Assembly (NCBI GenBank): GCA_039619475.1
Contig: CM077115.1
Coordinates: forward strand, 589,521,643 to 589,585,642
Length of the DNA: 64,000 nucleotides
Origin: Icerya purchasi
Lineage: Eukaryota > Arthropoda > Insecta > Hemiptera > Monophlebidae
Direction: 5' to 3'
How positions within the stretch are numbered: position 1 is the stretch's first letter; each line of letters opens with the position of its first letter. Below, one piece after another: positions 37,264 through 46,321 of the stretch. The translations under genes and the position numbers were made by a program. The notes below the pieces were generated by a model that was not told the origin of the DNA, ran no database searches, and worked only from the letters and a program-made list of their open reading frames with translations.

Positions 37264-38259
37264 CTAATCCGTGCAAATTTTACGTTGACAATCGATACAA
37301 TCTTTTACTTTCATACAATTTCGAGTACTCTGTCTCAATGTATCATCATCGATATAATATTCTTCATCATGTTCATGTTCGTAGCATGGTAGAAGTGATT
37401 TTATCGTATCATCCTGTTTTAATTTATCTGGTAAAAATGTATAAATGTCTCCAACGCAACTGGGAAATAATGTAATTATCATTTCTTTGGTGGCTGTAAT
37501 GAACAACTGGCTTAAATCATTTATATTGAGATTATTCATAAGCTTCAGCGGATGGATAATATGATCGTACCAGGCTTTCATCACCATAACGTTTTTCACC
37601 GCACAATGAAAACTATCATTCTCATTATGGTGTTTACAAGTTACCAAATTGCTTATACCAAAGTATTCTTCATGTAGATCATCAACACTAGGTACTCGAA
37701 AAACTTGATCCATATTAACGACTTCATAGTCCAAGTCATGCAACGATTTTTCGTTAAGTTCCATTAGTGTAAGTTTAGCATATGCCGTTAAAATATATAC
37801 GCGAGCCCTTGGTTTTTGTGATAATATCGTGAATATATCGCGTGCCATGAATATTTCTTCCCGACAGGGAAATAATGAAGGGTTTTTCAAGTAATGACTT
37901 ACCGAAGAACATCGTAAATGCGGCATTTCTGATGCATGCCATGCTCTGCTTGGTTTATACAGCATATGCAAACACTTCCCGCCAGACATATCGATCATTG
38001 CTAGTTCGGTTACTCGAAAACTATAATCACAATCTATATGGATGCTGATATCTAAAAAATATTCCGCTATATCCGCTTGTTCTGATAATAATACAGGACC
38101 AACGACTTTACGCACAAAAGATGTGGATTCTTCTGATGTATAACCATCATATTGCGGTGTCGGAGGTGACGAAATCGTATGTGAGCCACTAACACTCGAA
38201 AATGAATTCTGAATAAATTCACCGGCTTTAATATCAATCGATTCGGTATTGTTATTCAT
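37264..38259 (-). CDS. Polinton-associated Cys/His-rich protein, member A (right arm)
   Basis: This frame encodes the same 331 residues as 24,529-25,524, on the opposite strand and facing the centre. It therefore has the same TELAM, YKP, C-x2-H, LPC-x2-H and KDC-x2-C landmarks and the same EFIQ-containing N-terminal extension. Complete identity of the protein over the whole length, while the DNA arms show a few substitutions elsewhere, means the palindrome is recent or the arms are homogenised. Its upstream region again holds a polypyrimidine tract ending in an AG, read on the minus strand. Function unknown. Confidence 0.75.
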   Translation of the reverse strand: MNNNTESIDIKAGEFIQNSFSSVSGSHTISSPPTPQYDGYTSEESTSFVRKVVGPVLLSEQADIAEYFLDISIHIDCDYSFRVTELAMIDMSGGKCLHMLYKPSRAWHASEMPHLRCSSVSHYLKNPSLFPCREEIFMARDIFTILSQKPRARVYILTAYAKLTLMELNEKSLHDLDYEVVNMDQVFRVPSVDDLHEEYFGISNLVTCKHHNENDSFHCAVKNVMVMKAWYDHIIHPLKLMNNLNINDLSQLFITATKEMIITLFPSCVGDIYTFLPDKLKQDDTIKSLLPCYEHEHDEEYYIDDDTLRQSTRNCMKVKDCIDCQRKICTD

Positions 38260-39538
38260 ATTTGATTATTATTTTAATATTTTTACTAAAAAAAAGAGCG
38301 AAAAAAAGAGAGAAAAAAATAACGATGAAAATGAGAGAAAAAAGACAAAAAATAAAGAGAGAAAGAAAAAGAGAAAAAACGTATGAAATTATTGACTTTA
38401 ACGTTCTTGTCAATTTTTTAATAACGCGTGAAGCACACAGCTTCAACAAATTCCACACGTTTAACATAACACTAATACTGACTGCCTGAACAGATCCGTT
38501 CGATTTTCTAGCTCGATGGGGGGGGGCTTTGAAAAGGGAGGGCTGCACTAGAAAAACCACATTCCTTTGGTGTTAGTTGGTTATATACACAGATGAATGA
38601 CGTTGTCAGGTGTTTTTTGGCTTAAGTATGATTGTGTAGGTGTGTATATGCGAACCGGATTTTACAAGAAAAGATACGAGGGGTAATATCCCAGCAGACT
38701 TAATGACAGCGTTGCACGATCGAAATCAACGGCATGGCAACTTGCCTGCATGTGTGTAAATATATTTGAGAAAAAATATAGTACAAAAGATCTCGAAAAA
38801 AAAAAAATGTTTGTATAGCGAAAGAAAATAAAAATATACTTAGGCTAATTCTATAATACTTAGAGTCGAAAAAAAAAAAAAATTATTATGAATGATATGG
38901 AAACTAACAATAGAAGATGTGTGCGCATTCCTAGCGGTGAAGGCCACAACGGATTTATTTTTAGAGTCAGGGAAAAAAAGTAAATAAATAAAAATTATGA
39001 ACGGTCGGAAGAAATGTTTGGAAGTGTAAAAAATATACTTAGGCTGCTGGCTTTGAAATAATTAGACTTAGGCTTCGAAATATTAAAAAAAAAAAAAAAA
39101 AAAAAAAATCGCGATAGTGCGAGTGCTTTCAGGGAGGCTAACGCTATGTTGGATATATACGTGGGATCCAACTATAGGTGAGATAGGGTGAGTGGAGACT
39201 TATGTTAGATTCAAGCTTTAAATATTATACTTAGACTTCTAAATATTTAAAAAAAAAAAAAAAAAAAAAATGAAAGAAAAAACATGGTAGTTTGAATAAA
39301 TGAAACGTGCGCGGGAACGGTGCGTGCGCTCTCGCGGCGGCTAACGTTATGTTGAATAGAAGCGTAGGAATGGACGGTGCACTTTTGCAAAGGGATCGGA
39401 GAATACAGAAAAATATAAAAATACTTAAGCTAATTCTATAATACTTAGATGTAGAAAATAATATTATGAATGATATGGAAACTAATGGCGTGGTGTCGAC
39501 TTAAACGTATGCAGGATCGTCTATAGGTGTGGGTTGTG
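38260..39538. other. Subterminal repeats and 5' region, right arm
   Basis: Mirror of 23,250-24,528. Homopolymer runs at about 39,085-39,108 and 39,249-39,270 are A-runs here. Confidence 0.5.
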
Positions 39539-40139
39539 AACGCTGCTTAGGTTAGATTCAGGCTTTTAAATATTATACTTAGGGTCATTTTTAAAATTTC
39601 TGTACTTAGGCTTAGAATTTGAAAAAACGATGTAGCATGAATGACGTTTGAATATAAATTAAATGTGGTGGCGTAGTGCACGGTTAGTATTCTATTCCTT
39701 TCTTGTAACACTCGAAAATAACAGAAAATTTTACGATAGTGATTGGCGTTATACACCGCGGGAATATAGATCTTCTCAGACATACTGTTCAAGATGGCTT
39801 TCGAACACTTGCTATCACAATGTATTTGGCAATGTCGCTCAAACACGGCCGCTCCGAACAACGCGAAGGGTATAAATGAATGAGATAGTCGAACAGGTTC
39901 AAATAGTGTACGTCTAGATGTGGACCTTTGATTTGGCCGTGAACAATCGACCGATGTAACTATCTTCCCCCTGGATGATGCATACATCAGCCATTTAAAA
40001 GTCGCCATTCCTCGCGGGTGGCATTTAAAAATATTCGTTGAAAATAAAAATATTAGACGTGTGCGTGTGTGTGTGTGTGAACGTGTAGCGATCAGGATTC
40101 CATCGGTGGCGTCGAGGGTCTCGAAGATGATCGGGTAGT

Positions 40140-41310
40140 TAATTTCGAACGAATGTCTGGAATTCACCCCCTGCACCCCGCGCCGCCCTCAACCAGTTGC
40201 TGGAACATTCAAATATTTCCGTTAAAAATAAAACAACGAAAAATCACGATCGTTCGGTTCTGGAACATTCAAAAATTTCCGTTAAAAATAATAATAATAA
40301 TAAAAACATCGATCGAACGGCTGGAATTCACCCCTCGTAGCAGCACACCCGCCTGCCCTCATTCGATCGCTGGAACCATCAGATATTCTTCTTAAAAAAT
40401 AAAATTTAAAAAAAAAAAAAATGCCGGAACGGAGCGCGACTCGGAAAATTCCTTCAAAATTTGGGTTCTAAGTGTTGAGTTTCGAACGTTTTTAACACTC
40501 TGCCAAAATTTTACACCTCCCAACCCCCGGAAATTAAAATTAAAAATTACACTACATATATTACATGTAGACTCCTGTATAATACATACACATAATAGTA
40601 GAACGCGCTGCACGCCGCGCCGCTAGCAACCTGTTGCTGGAACGTTCAAATATTTCCGTTAAAATAAAAATAATAATAATAATAATAAATATCGAATAAT
40701 CACGATCGATCGGTTCTAGAACATTCAAAAATTTCCGTTAAAAACATCGAACGAACGTCTAGAATTAACCCCCTGCGCCCTGCACAGCCATCAGTTGATC
40801 GCTGGAACGTTCAAATATTTTTCCGTTACAACCGTGCGCTCGCGTTTACATTACACCCCTCGTAGCAGCACACCCGCCTGCCATCATTCGATTGATGAAA
40901 CGATCGGATATTCTTCTTAAAAATTAAATTTTTTTAAAAAAAAAATGCCGGAACGGAGCACGATACGGAAAATTCCTTCAAAATTTGGGTTCTAAGTGTT
41001 GAGTTTCGAACGTTTTTGACACTCTGTCAAAATTTTACCCCTCCCAACCGCCGAAAATTAAAAAATTAAAAATTACACTACATATATTACAAATAGACTC
41101 CTGTACAATACATACACATAATAGTAGAAGGCGCTGCACGCCGCGCCGCTAGCAACCTGTCGCTGGAACGTTCAAATATTTCCGTTAAAAATAATAATAA
41201 TAATAATTAATAATTATAATTATAATTATAATAATAATAATAATAATCGCGGTTCGTTCGGTTCTGGAACGTTCAAATATTTCCATTAACAAATAAAAAT
41301 AAAACATCGA
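40140..41310. repeat. Tandem array with heat-shock-element-like motifs, right side
   Basis: Carries the same unit as the left array, inverted, in at least two copies (CATAATAGTAGAA blocks near 40,592 and 41,118). Canonical three-part motifs TTCTGGAACATTC (40,258-40,270), TTCTAGAACATTC (40,714-40,726) and TTCTGGAACGTTC (41,262-41,274) are present. It has a unit order unlike the left array: the outer flank of its second unit matches the left array at 22,030-22,180, so the arrays have undergone unequal exchange or deletion. Confidence 0.7.
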
Positions 41311-41443
41311 AAAAATGCCTGGAATTCAACCCCGCGAACCGCGCCACCCTAATTAACTAACCGAATCACGGTACCGAATGCATATTTCCCCCCTCATAAC
41401 AACACCCCCTCCCGCCCACTGGCTGAAAACCAATAAAAAGACA

Positions 41444-42284
41444 CTACTTTAGTGCAATAGCCTGGACAGCTGCATCAATGAACTCGGGACATTTTAGTTG
41501 CACGTTTAAATCTATAGATTTATTTACTTCGTCAGAAAAAGTTAACCAGTTCGTTCTAGAGCTTGTAAGTCTTGAATGCTGATGAGCGAGCATTTGTTTC
41601 ACACCAAAACACGCGATGACTGGAGCATGGTTCGAATTTAGCTGCGGCTCCATTTTGCAGTCCACATACAAGTGATCCAATCCCTTTGTTATTATAAAGT
41701 CGAGGACACTTGGCAATCTATTGGCGTGCGCAGGCCAGTAGGTTGGTTCTTCTGGCACGACTATACGTAAGTTGTTGTCTTTAATTACTCTATTTAACAT
41801 AGCTCCTCTCCGATCATTTTTGCTGCAGTTCCAGCTTGTACTTTTGGCGTTATAATCGCCCCCTATAATGACTTTTTCATTTAACCCAAGTATTATATGC
41901 TTAACTCTTTCTTTAGGTAAAAAAAAACCCAAGATGACAATATATTGCTGCGACTGCGCAGTCGAAGTTGCTAGTCTGCAAATTAATAGCCACCAACTGG
42001 TAAGCAAATGTGCTTTCAGTGTGAGTTAAGAAATGTTTCACGTTTGATCGAATTAGTATAGCCGCTCCTCCGTGCGCCGTCCCATCTGGATGTGACGTTC
42101 CATAACAAGTAAATCCTTTAATACTTAAGTTAACATTATTAATTAGGTGCGTTTCACTTATCAGCGCGATATCTATCCTGTTCCTATGTAGGAATATTTC
42201 AAATTCATTGATTTTAGATCTGATTCCATTAGCGTTCCATACCATGATTGCTAAGGTATTATTTATTACATTTTTAAGTCTCAT
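41444..42284 (-). pseudogene. Jockey ORF2 endonuclease part, frameshifted and truncated
   Basis: From the ATG at 42,284 the frame reads MVWNANGIRSKINEFE, IALISETHL and GGAAILIRS, the N-terminal half of an APE-like endonuclease. A frameshift in an A-run at about 41,920-41,928 shifts it to a second frame with GGDYNAKSTSWN and LNSNHAPVIA, the catalytic Asp-Asn and Asp/Asn-His regions (the final SDH motif reads SNH here, so one acidic residue is changed). The protein stops soon after the endonuclease. No transcriptase follows because the element is cut off. Confidence 0.85.
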
Positions 42285-43332
42285 TAATTTAATTTGTCCA
42301 ATAGTTTATTTAAAATACTAAAGAGCGGATTTATTAGTAGTTTGAAATCGTTCATTAATTTGTCTAACACGCTAACCATGCGCATTGAGAGTTGCTCCAT
42401 TATCTTAATGCTACTGCTTTCTACTGCAACATTACTATTTTCATAATTTGGGCTAAAATTTTCGTTATTTACCTCCTTTCGCCTCTCATTAAACCAAGGA
42501 TTTACTCTTCCCGCATTTTGTTGCAATGGTGGGAAATTCTGCTGATTGAAGAGTAAATGATCGTTAGGTCGCTTACCTAGGCGCTCTGCTTTTTTTTATT
42601 TAGGCGCTTATATTCTGGACAACCTCTGTAGTTAGCCGGATGATCTCCCTGACAAAGCGCACATATTGGCTTAGCATGATCTTCTTTGTTACAGTCTTTG
42701 GTGTTATGTCTATTGCCGCATTTAACGCAGCGGAAGGGTAAATTACAGTAATTTTGGGAGTGAACGTACAGTTGACATCTTTTGCATTGAATAGGTTGAC
42801 GTTTATTACGAATTTCTTGAACTTCGACTTTAGCATACATTAAGCCAGTAAGAAAGAATATACCATCATCATCATTTTTAGGAGAAGGATTTAAGTCTAC
42901 ATAATGCATCGGTAGCTGCTGTTTAGTTTTGGGATGAATTACGTTAACGATGTTGCGAACACTGAAACCCTTCCTTTCAATTTCGGATTTGATTTCAGTT
43001 AAGTCCGTAGATGGATGGAGGTTCCTTATTAGCACTCTAAATGGTTCATCTGCTGATAATTGATAAGTAAAGAAGAAATAGTTTTTACTTTGTAGCAGGT
43101 GAACAATTTTACTACAACTCTCGGCATTCTCCGGAGCAATCGTTACTCCAGTAATAGTTGATTTTAACGTAAATTTAATACCCGTATCTGTCGCTAAGTC
43201 ATTCTGTAACATTCTGATATCTATAATATTCTTCACTAAAATGGGGGGAACGGCTTTTTGTTTATTGGCGGGACTGTCGTTTTTTTTGTTTTTTGAAAAA
43301 GAATCGGTAGCTGCGACATTTTCACAGTGCTA
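42284..43332 (-). pseudogene. Jockey ORF1 (gag-like, zinc-knuckle) with frameshift
   Basis: The main frame (43,236-42,577) encodes a nucleic-acid-binding gag-like protein. Its N-terminal half has FRVLIRNLHPSTDLTEI, typical of Jockey gag, and its C-terminal half three CCHC-type knuckles, CKRCQLYVHSQNYC, CVKCGNRHNTKDC and CALCQGDHPANYRGC. A frameshift in the A-run near 42,580 moves the tail to a second frame (42,526-42,284). The frame runs upstream of 43,236 to an in-frame TAG at 43,330-43,332. Its stop overlaps the ATG of ORF2 by one base (TAATG at 42,282-42,286), as expected if ORF2 is reached by stop-restart. Confidence 0.85.
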
Positions 43333-43424
43333 GTTTATGTTGTCTCTACTGTTCTTTATAGCTGTATTCTCGTCGCTTAATTTAATGCTGTCATCAATCT
43401 GCATTTGAGTAGAGGGTAATTGTG

Positions 43425-44417
43425 ACTATAAGCTCAAAGGATGCCGCCACCGCTAATTAAGGCCTTCCAGAGCCGTTTCCAGAGCGTCTCGGACCGCGGA
43501 ACCGCATTCCATTTGATTGTCGATCCCTTAATTACCGCACACACATGTAAATGTACGTGTATATACGTCTGCACACACATGTAAAAATCACCATCATCAT
43601 CACCATCGCGGTAAATTCGTACGCGTGCCATCGCAAGTGACCTTGTACCTGTCAATCAATTGGTCGATGCATGCCTTTGCTTGTACGTAAATTACTGTTA
43701 TTCGGTAGCGACTGGTTTCGGAGGATTACGCACACACACAATGATGTATATACGGTTACGAGCGTTCGTAACATATGTAAAATTAGTTATTATCATTATT
43801 GATTTTCGTTGTTATCAATATTATCAGTGGTCAGTCTGCAGGAATCGCAGTAAAATACAGGTTTTCGCCGTTCCGGTATTTCTAGGAATCGCGAAGATTT
43901 TCGTTCGGTCAGTTGCGTAAAACTTTTCTTTGTCCGATACATTATGTACGGGGGGGGGTGTAAGTCTCTATCTCACACATCGCAAAAGCGAAAATGCTTC
44001 TCTCATAGCGCTACACGTAAATGCTAACACAACCGTTGAAACCGGATCTTAACATTCTTATACTTTCTATCACAGTCTATGTCATATTGTAGATGGATAC
44101 ACCCTACATGTACACACTAACACAAAAACACACTCATACTCAAAGTCCTTGAATACTTTATCTGTATACACATATGTAATCAAGTTCTTTCGACGGAACG
44201 ACATTTTTTTCTGACGTAACATTTCCACTGCCATACCCGATTTAAAGGTAGTCAATGAGACAGATAGTTGAATAGATTTATTCGATCGCTCAATATTAAT
44301 TTCTCGTCAAACACATACACGTTCTCTAAGCAGTGTTCATCACGAGTTTTTAAGATTTTAATAACTCTTTTTTTTTAATTTTTTTGTCTTTATAAAAATT
44401 GTTTCATCATATTCATC
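43425..44417. other. Left flank of the fuller Polinton
   Basis: About 1 kb without a gene. It is rich in ACACACATGTA-type words and has a G-run at about 43,950. It should include the Polinton's left subterminal region, but I could not find an inverted partner near the right end. An 86-codon frame at 43,660-43,920 has no recognisable family. Confidence 0.4.
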
Positions 44418-45245
44418 ATGAATACCGATACCGTTGTCGCGAACGATTCGAAACCAGTAAATACTGCAGAATTTATTCAACATTTTTTCGAATATGGTAA
44501 TGACGATGTTGCGCAGAGTGGTTTTCCAGATACACATATGCCGCCACCACCACCACCACCGATAATATCACAAAACCCAGAAAATTCACAAGAGGTAGAA
44601 AATTCATCACATACTCAATTCTCACAATATTTACATTCGCCACCGTTAACGCAAATTCCGCTACCACCACCATCTGAAGATATCAGTCCGTCAAAGGTCG
44701 AACTTCCGAGAGAAATAATCAATCGACGTGCTGTAATCTACGTAAAAGATATGAACGATACAGAAAATAAAAATAGTTTTCTGTTTGCCATTCTGGCGAA
44801 GTTTACGAAAAATCCGTTCTCGATGTGGCAATATAATTTATTACAGAATGTGTACGATTTCAATTTCATACGATTACCTGTACGCTCACTGGCAGATATT
44901 GAAACCTTCGAACGAACGAATGGTGTATCTATTAACTTATACAAATTAATAGAAACCGATGGTGCCGATGCTGAAATGTGCAAATATAAAATTAAAGTCG
45001 TTTATGCATTCCGCAAAAACCATAGCATTTTAAATCACCGTAATCATACAAATATGTTGTACTGGAGTTCGAATGGTAATTTCCAGTTTGCCTGGATTAA
45101 AAAATTTAGTCAACTCATACGAATTCAATCGCCGAATGCTAAATTCTCGTGCTGGGGATGTCTGGATTCAATGAAAGACGAATTCGAACATAACAACAAT
45201 CATCGTTGCGACGCGATCAGTTGGCGTAACATGCATTTTATGTAA
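44418..45245 (+). CDS. Stand-alone protein resembling the N-terminal region of Polinton polB
   Basis: An intact 275-codon frame. Residues 1-100 are Pro/Ser-rich with a run of seven prolines at 42-48 and the motif EFIQ at 18-21. Residues 120-264 resemble residues about 175-312 of the polB at the other end of the element: FLFAILAKF against FKYAILAQF, LADIETFERTNG against LSDINIFERANP, an Asn/His-rich strand, and a terminal metal-binding-like cluster (Cys245, Cys248, His258, His262, Cys264) against CHRC...H...C. It contains no exonuclease or polymerase motif, so it is not a polymerase. It may bind DNA or the terminal protein complex; that is inference. It takes the place held by the 331-codon gene in the palindrome arms. 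Confidence 0.75.
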   Translation: MNTDTVVANDSKPVNTAEFIQHFFEYGNDDVAQSGFPDTHMPPPPPPPIISQNPENSQEVENSSHTQFSQYLHSPPLTQIPLPPPSEDISPSKVELPREIINRRAVIYVKDMNDTENKNSFLFAILAKFTKNPFSMWQYNLLQNVYDFNFIRLPVRSLADIETFERTNGVSINLYKLIETDGADAEMCKYKIKVVYAFRKNHSILNHRNHTNMLYWSSNGNFQFAWIKKFSQLIRIQSPNAKFSCWGCLDSMKDEFEHNNNHRCDAISWRNMHFM

Positions 45246-45422
45246 ACTATTAAAAAAATAAAGAAGTACATTTTTTTTCTTTTTCACATATTTTTTTATT
45301 TTTCAAGAAACTTTTACAATGTTTTCTTTCGAAATATATAACGCATGTAAACTTTATTACAATATAATATATAATAATAAATAGTTTCATATATTTACAT
45401 TTCTTATTTCATAAACTTAAAA

Positions 45423-46310
45423 TTATTTTAAAATTTTAGATTTTACTATAGTTGATAATATATTTCCAACTCCAGTCTGTATTAAAGCCTCTTGATCCTT
45501 ACGTTGAATAGTTGAGTTAATATCATGTAACTGTTCAGTTAAATTATCAGTTTTTACAGCTAATTGAACCGTATCTACGGCACGATGTACATTTTCCCTT
45601 TTAATTTCTTCACGAACTTTATCAATCATCTCCATAAAATGCTTTTCAATTTCTTCACGTTGTTTATCAATTATTTCCTTAAAACGTTTTTCTATTTCTT
45701 CTTTTTGTTTATCCATTATTTCCTTAGTAATATATTTATCCAACAATACGGTTACTTTTCCATTTAACTCACTTATTAAACCTCCAAATATTTGAATTGT
45801 ACTTTTCACATCATTTTCATGTTTTGAAACTCGCGTAGATAACGATGAAGAATCACTCGAAACCGTATTTAATTTATCCGTTAGTTTTTTAATTTGTTCT
45901 TCGTACATTGAAAACTTAAATATTGTATCATCCTTAAATTTTAACACATCTTCACTCAACATATCAATACTGATCTTATAAATCCCGATTTTCGAAATAT
46001 TATCGCTAATTTTATCATCTAAATCTTTATGCAAAAACATAATTCGAGCGTGTAATGCAACATTTTGTTCCATAACAAACGAATTCAATTGCTCAACTTT
46101 TTCGTGTATTTCATGTATTTCCGCAGCTGTGAGAGTTTTTATCTGTTTGTAAGATACAACTTCAGACTCTGAAGGTTCTCGATAGATCGTACTAACGTTT
46201 AATAATCGTTTTCCTTTAAAGTTATAATTTCCGCTAGAATCTAATTCAATCGTTGTTGGTGCTCCAGAACCACCTTCTGGCATATATTTACCACTCTTAT
46301 GAAGTGGCAT
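45423..46310 (-). CDS. Coiled-coil protein, candidate fibre-like virion protein
   Basis: A 295-codon intact frame. The N-terminus has SSGNYNFKGKRLLNVS, a pattern like the KRI-x-NV segment of fibre-like structural proteins, followed by long heptad repeats from about residue 60 to 270. Within these, a short unit recurs (DKQKEEIEKRFKEIIDKQRE, then EEIEKHFMEMIDKVRE). No membrane segment or enzymatic motif is present. It sits next to the integrase on the same strand, with 11 bp between stop and start. Elongated coiled-coil trimers are common in virion attachment proteins, but that role is inferred. A decayed copy lies in each palindrome arm. Confidence 0.7.
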   Translation of the reverse strand: MPLHKSGKYMPEGGSGAPTTIELDSSGNYNFKGKRLLNVSTIYREPSESEVVSYKQIKTLTAAEIHEIHEKVEQLNSFVMEQNVALHARIMFLHKDLDDKISDNISKIGIYKISIDMLSEDVLKFKDDTIFKFSMYEEQIKKLTDKLNTVSSDSSSLSTRVSKHENDVKSTIQIFGGLISELNGKVTVLLDKYITKEIMDKQKEEIEKRFKEIIDKQREEIEKHFMEMIDKVREEIKRENVHRAVDTVQLAVKTDNLTEQLHDINSTIQRKDQEALIQTGVGNILSTIVKSKILK

Positions 46311-46321
46311 TATGTAGTCTG

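Larger units (their letters stand above)
31372..40665. repeat. Right arm of the 18.5-kb inverted repeat
   Basis: Reverse complement of 22,122-31,299 with rare substitutions and a longer AT satellite. It is slightly longer than the left arm. Its outer end merges into the tandem array at 40,140-41,310. Confidence 0.93.
41444..43420 (-). mobile_element. Jockey element, both ends truncated
   Basis: Holds a gag-like ORF1 and the endonuclease part of ORF2. The reverse transcriptase and 3' end are missing, and the sequence stops at about 41,444, beside the palindrome's outer array. The 5' end is lost near 43,420. Frameshifts and a stop show decay. Confidence 0.85.

Noticed and set aside
43660..43920. 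An 86-codon open frame in the left flank of the Polinton
   Set aside because: Rich in microsatellite-like words, with no domain.
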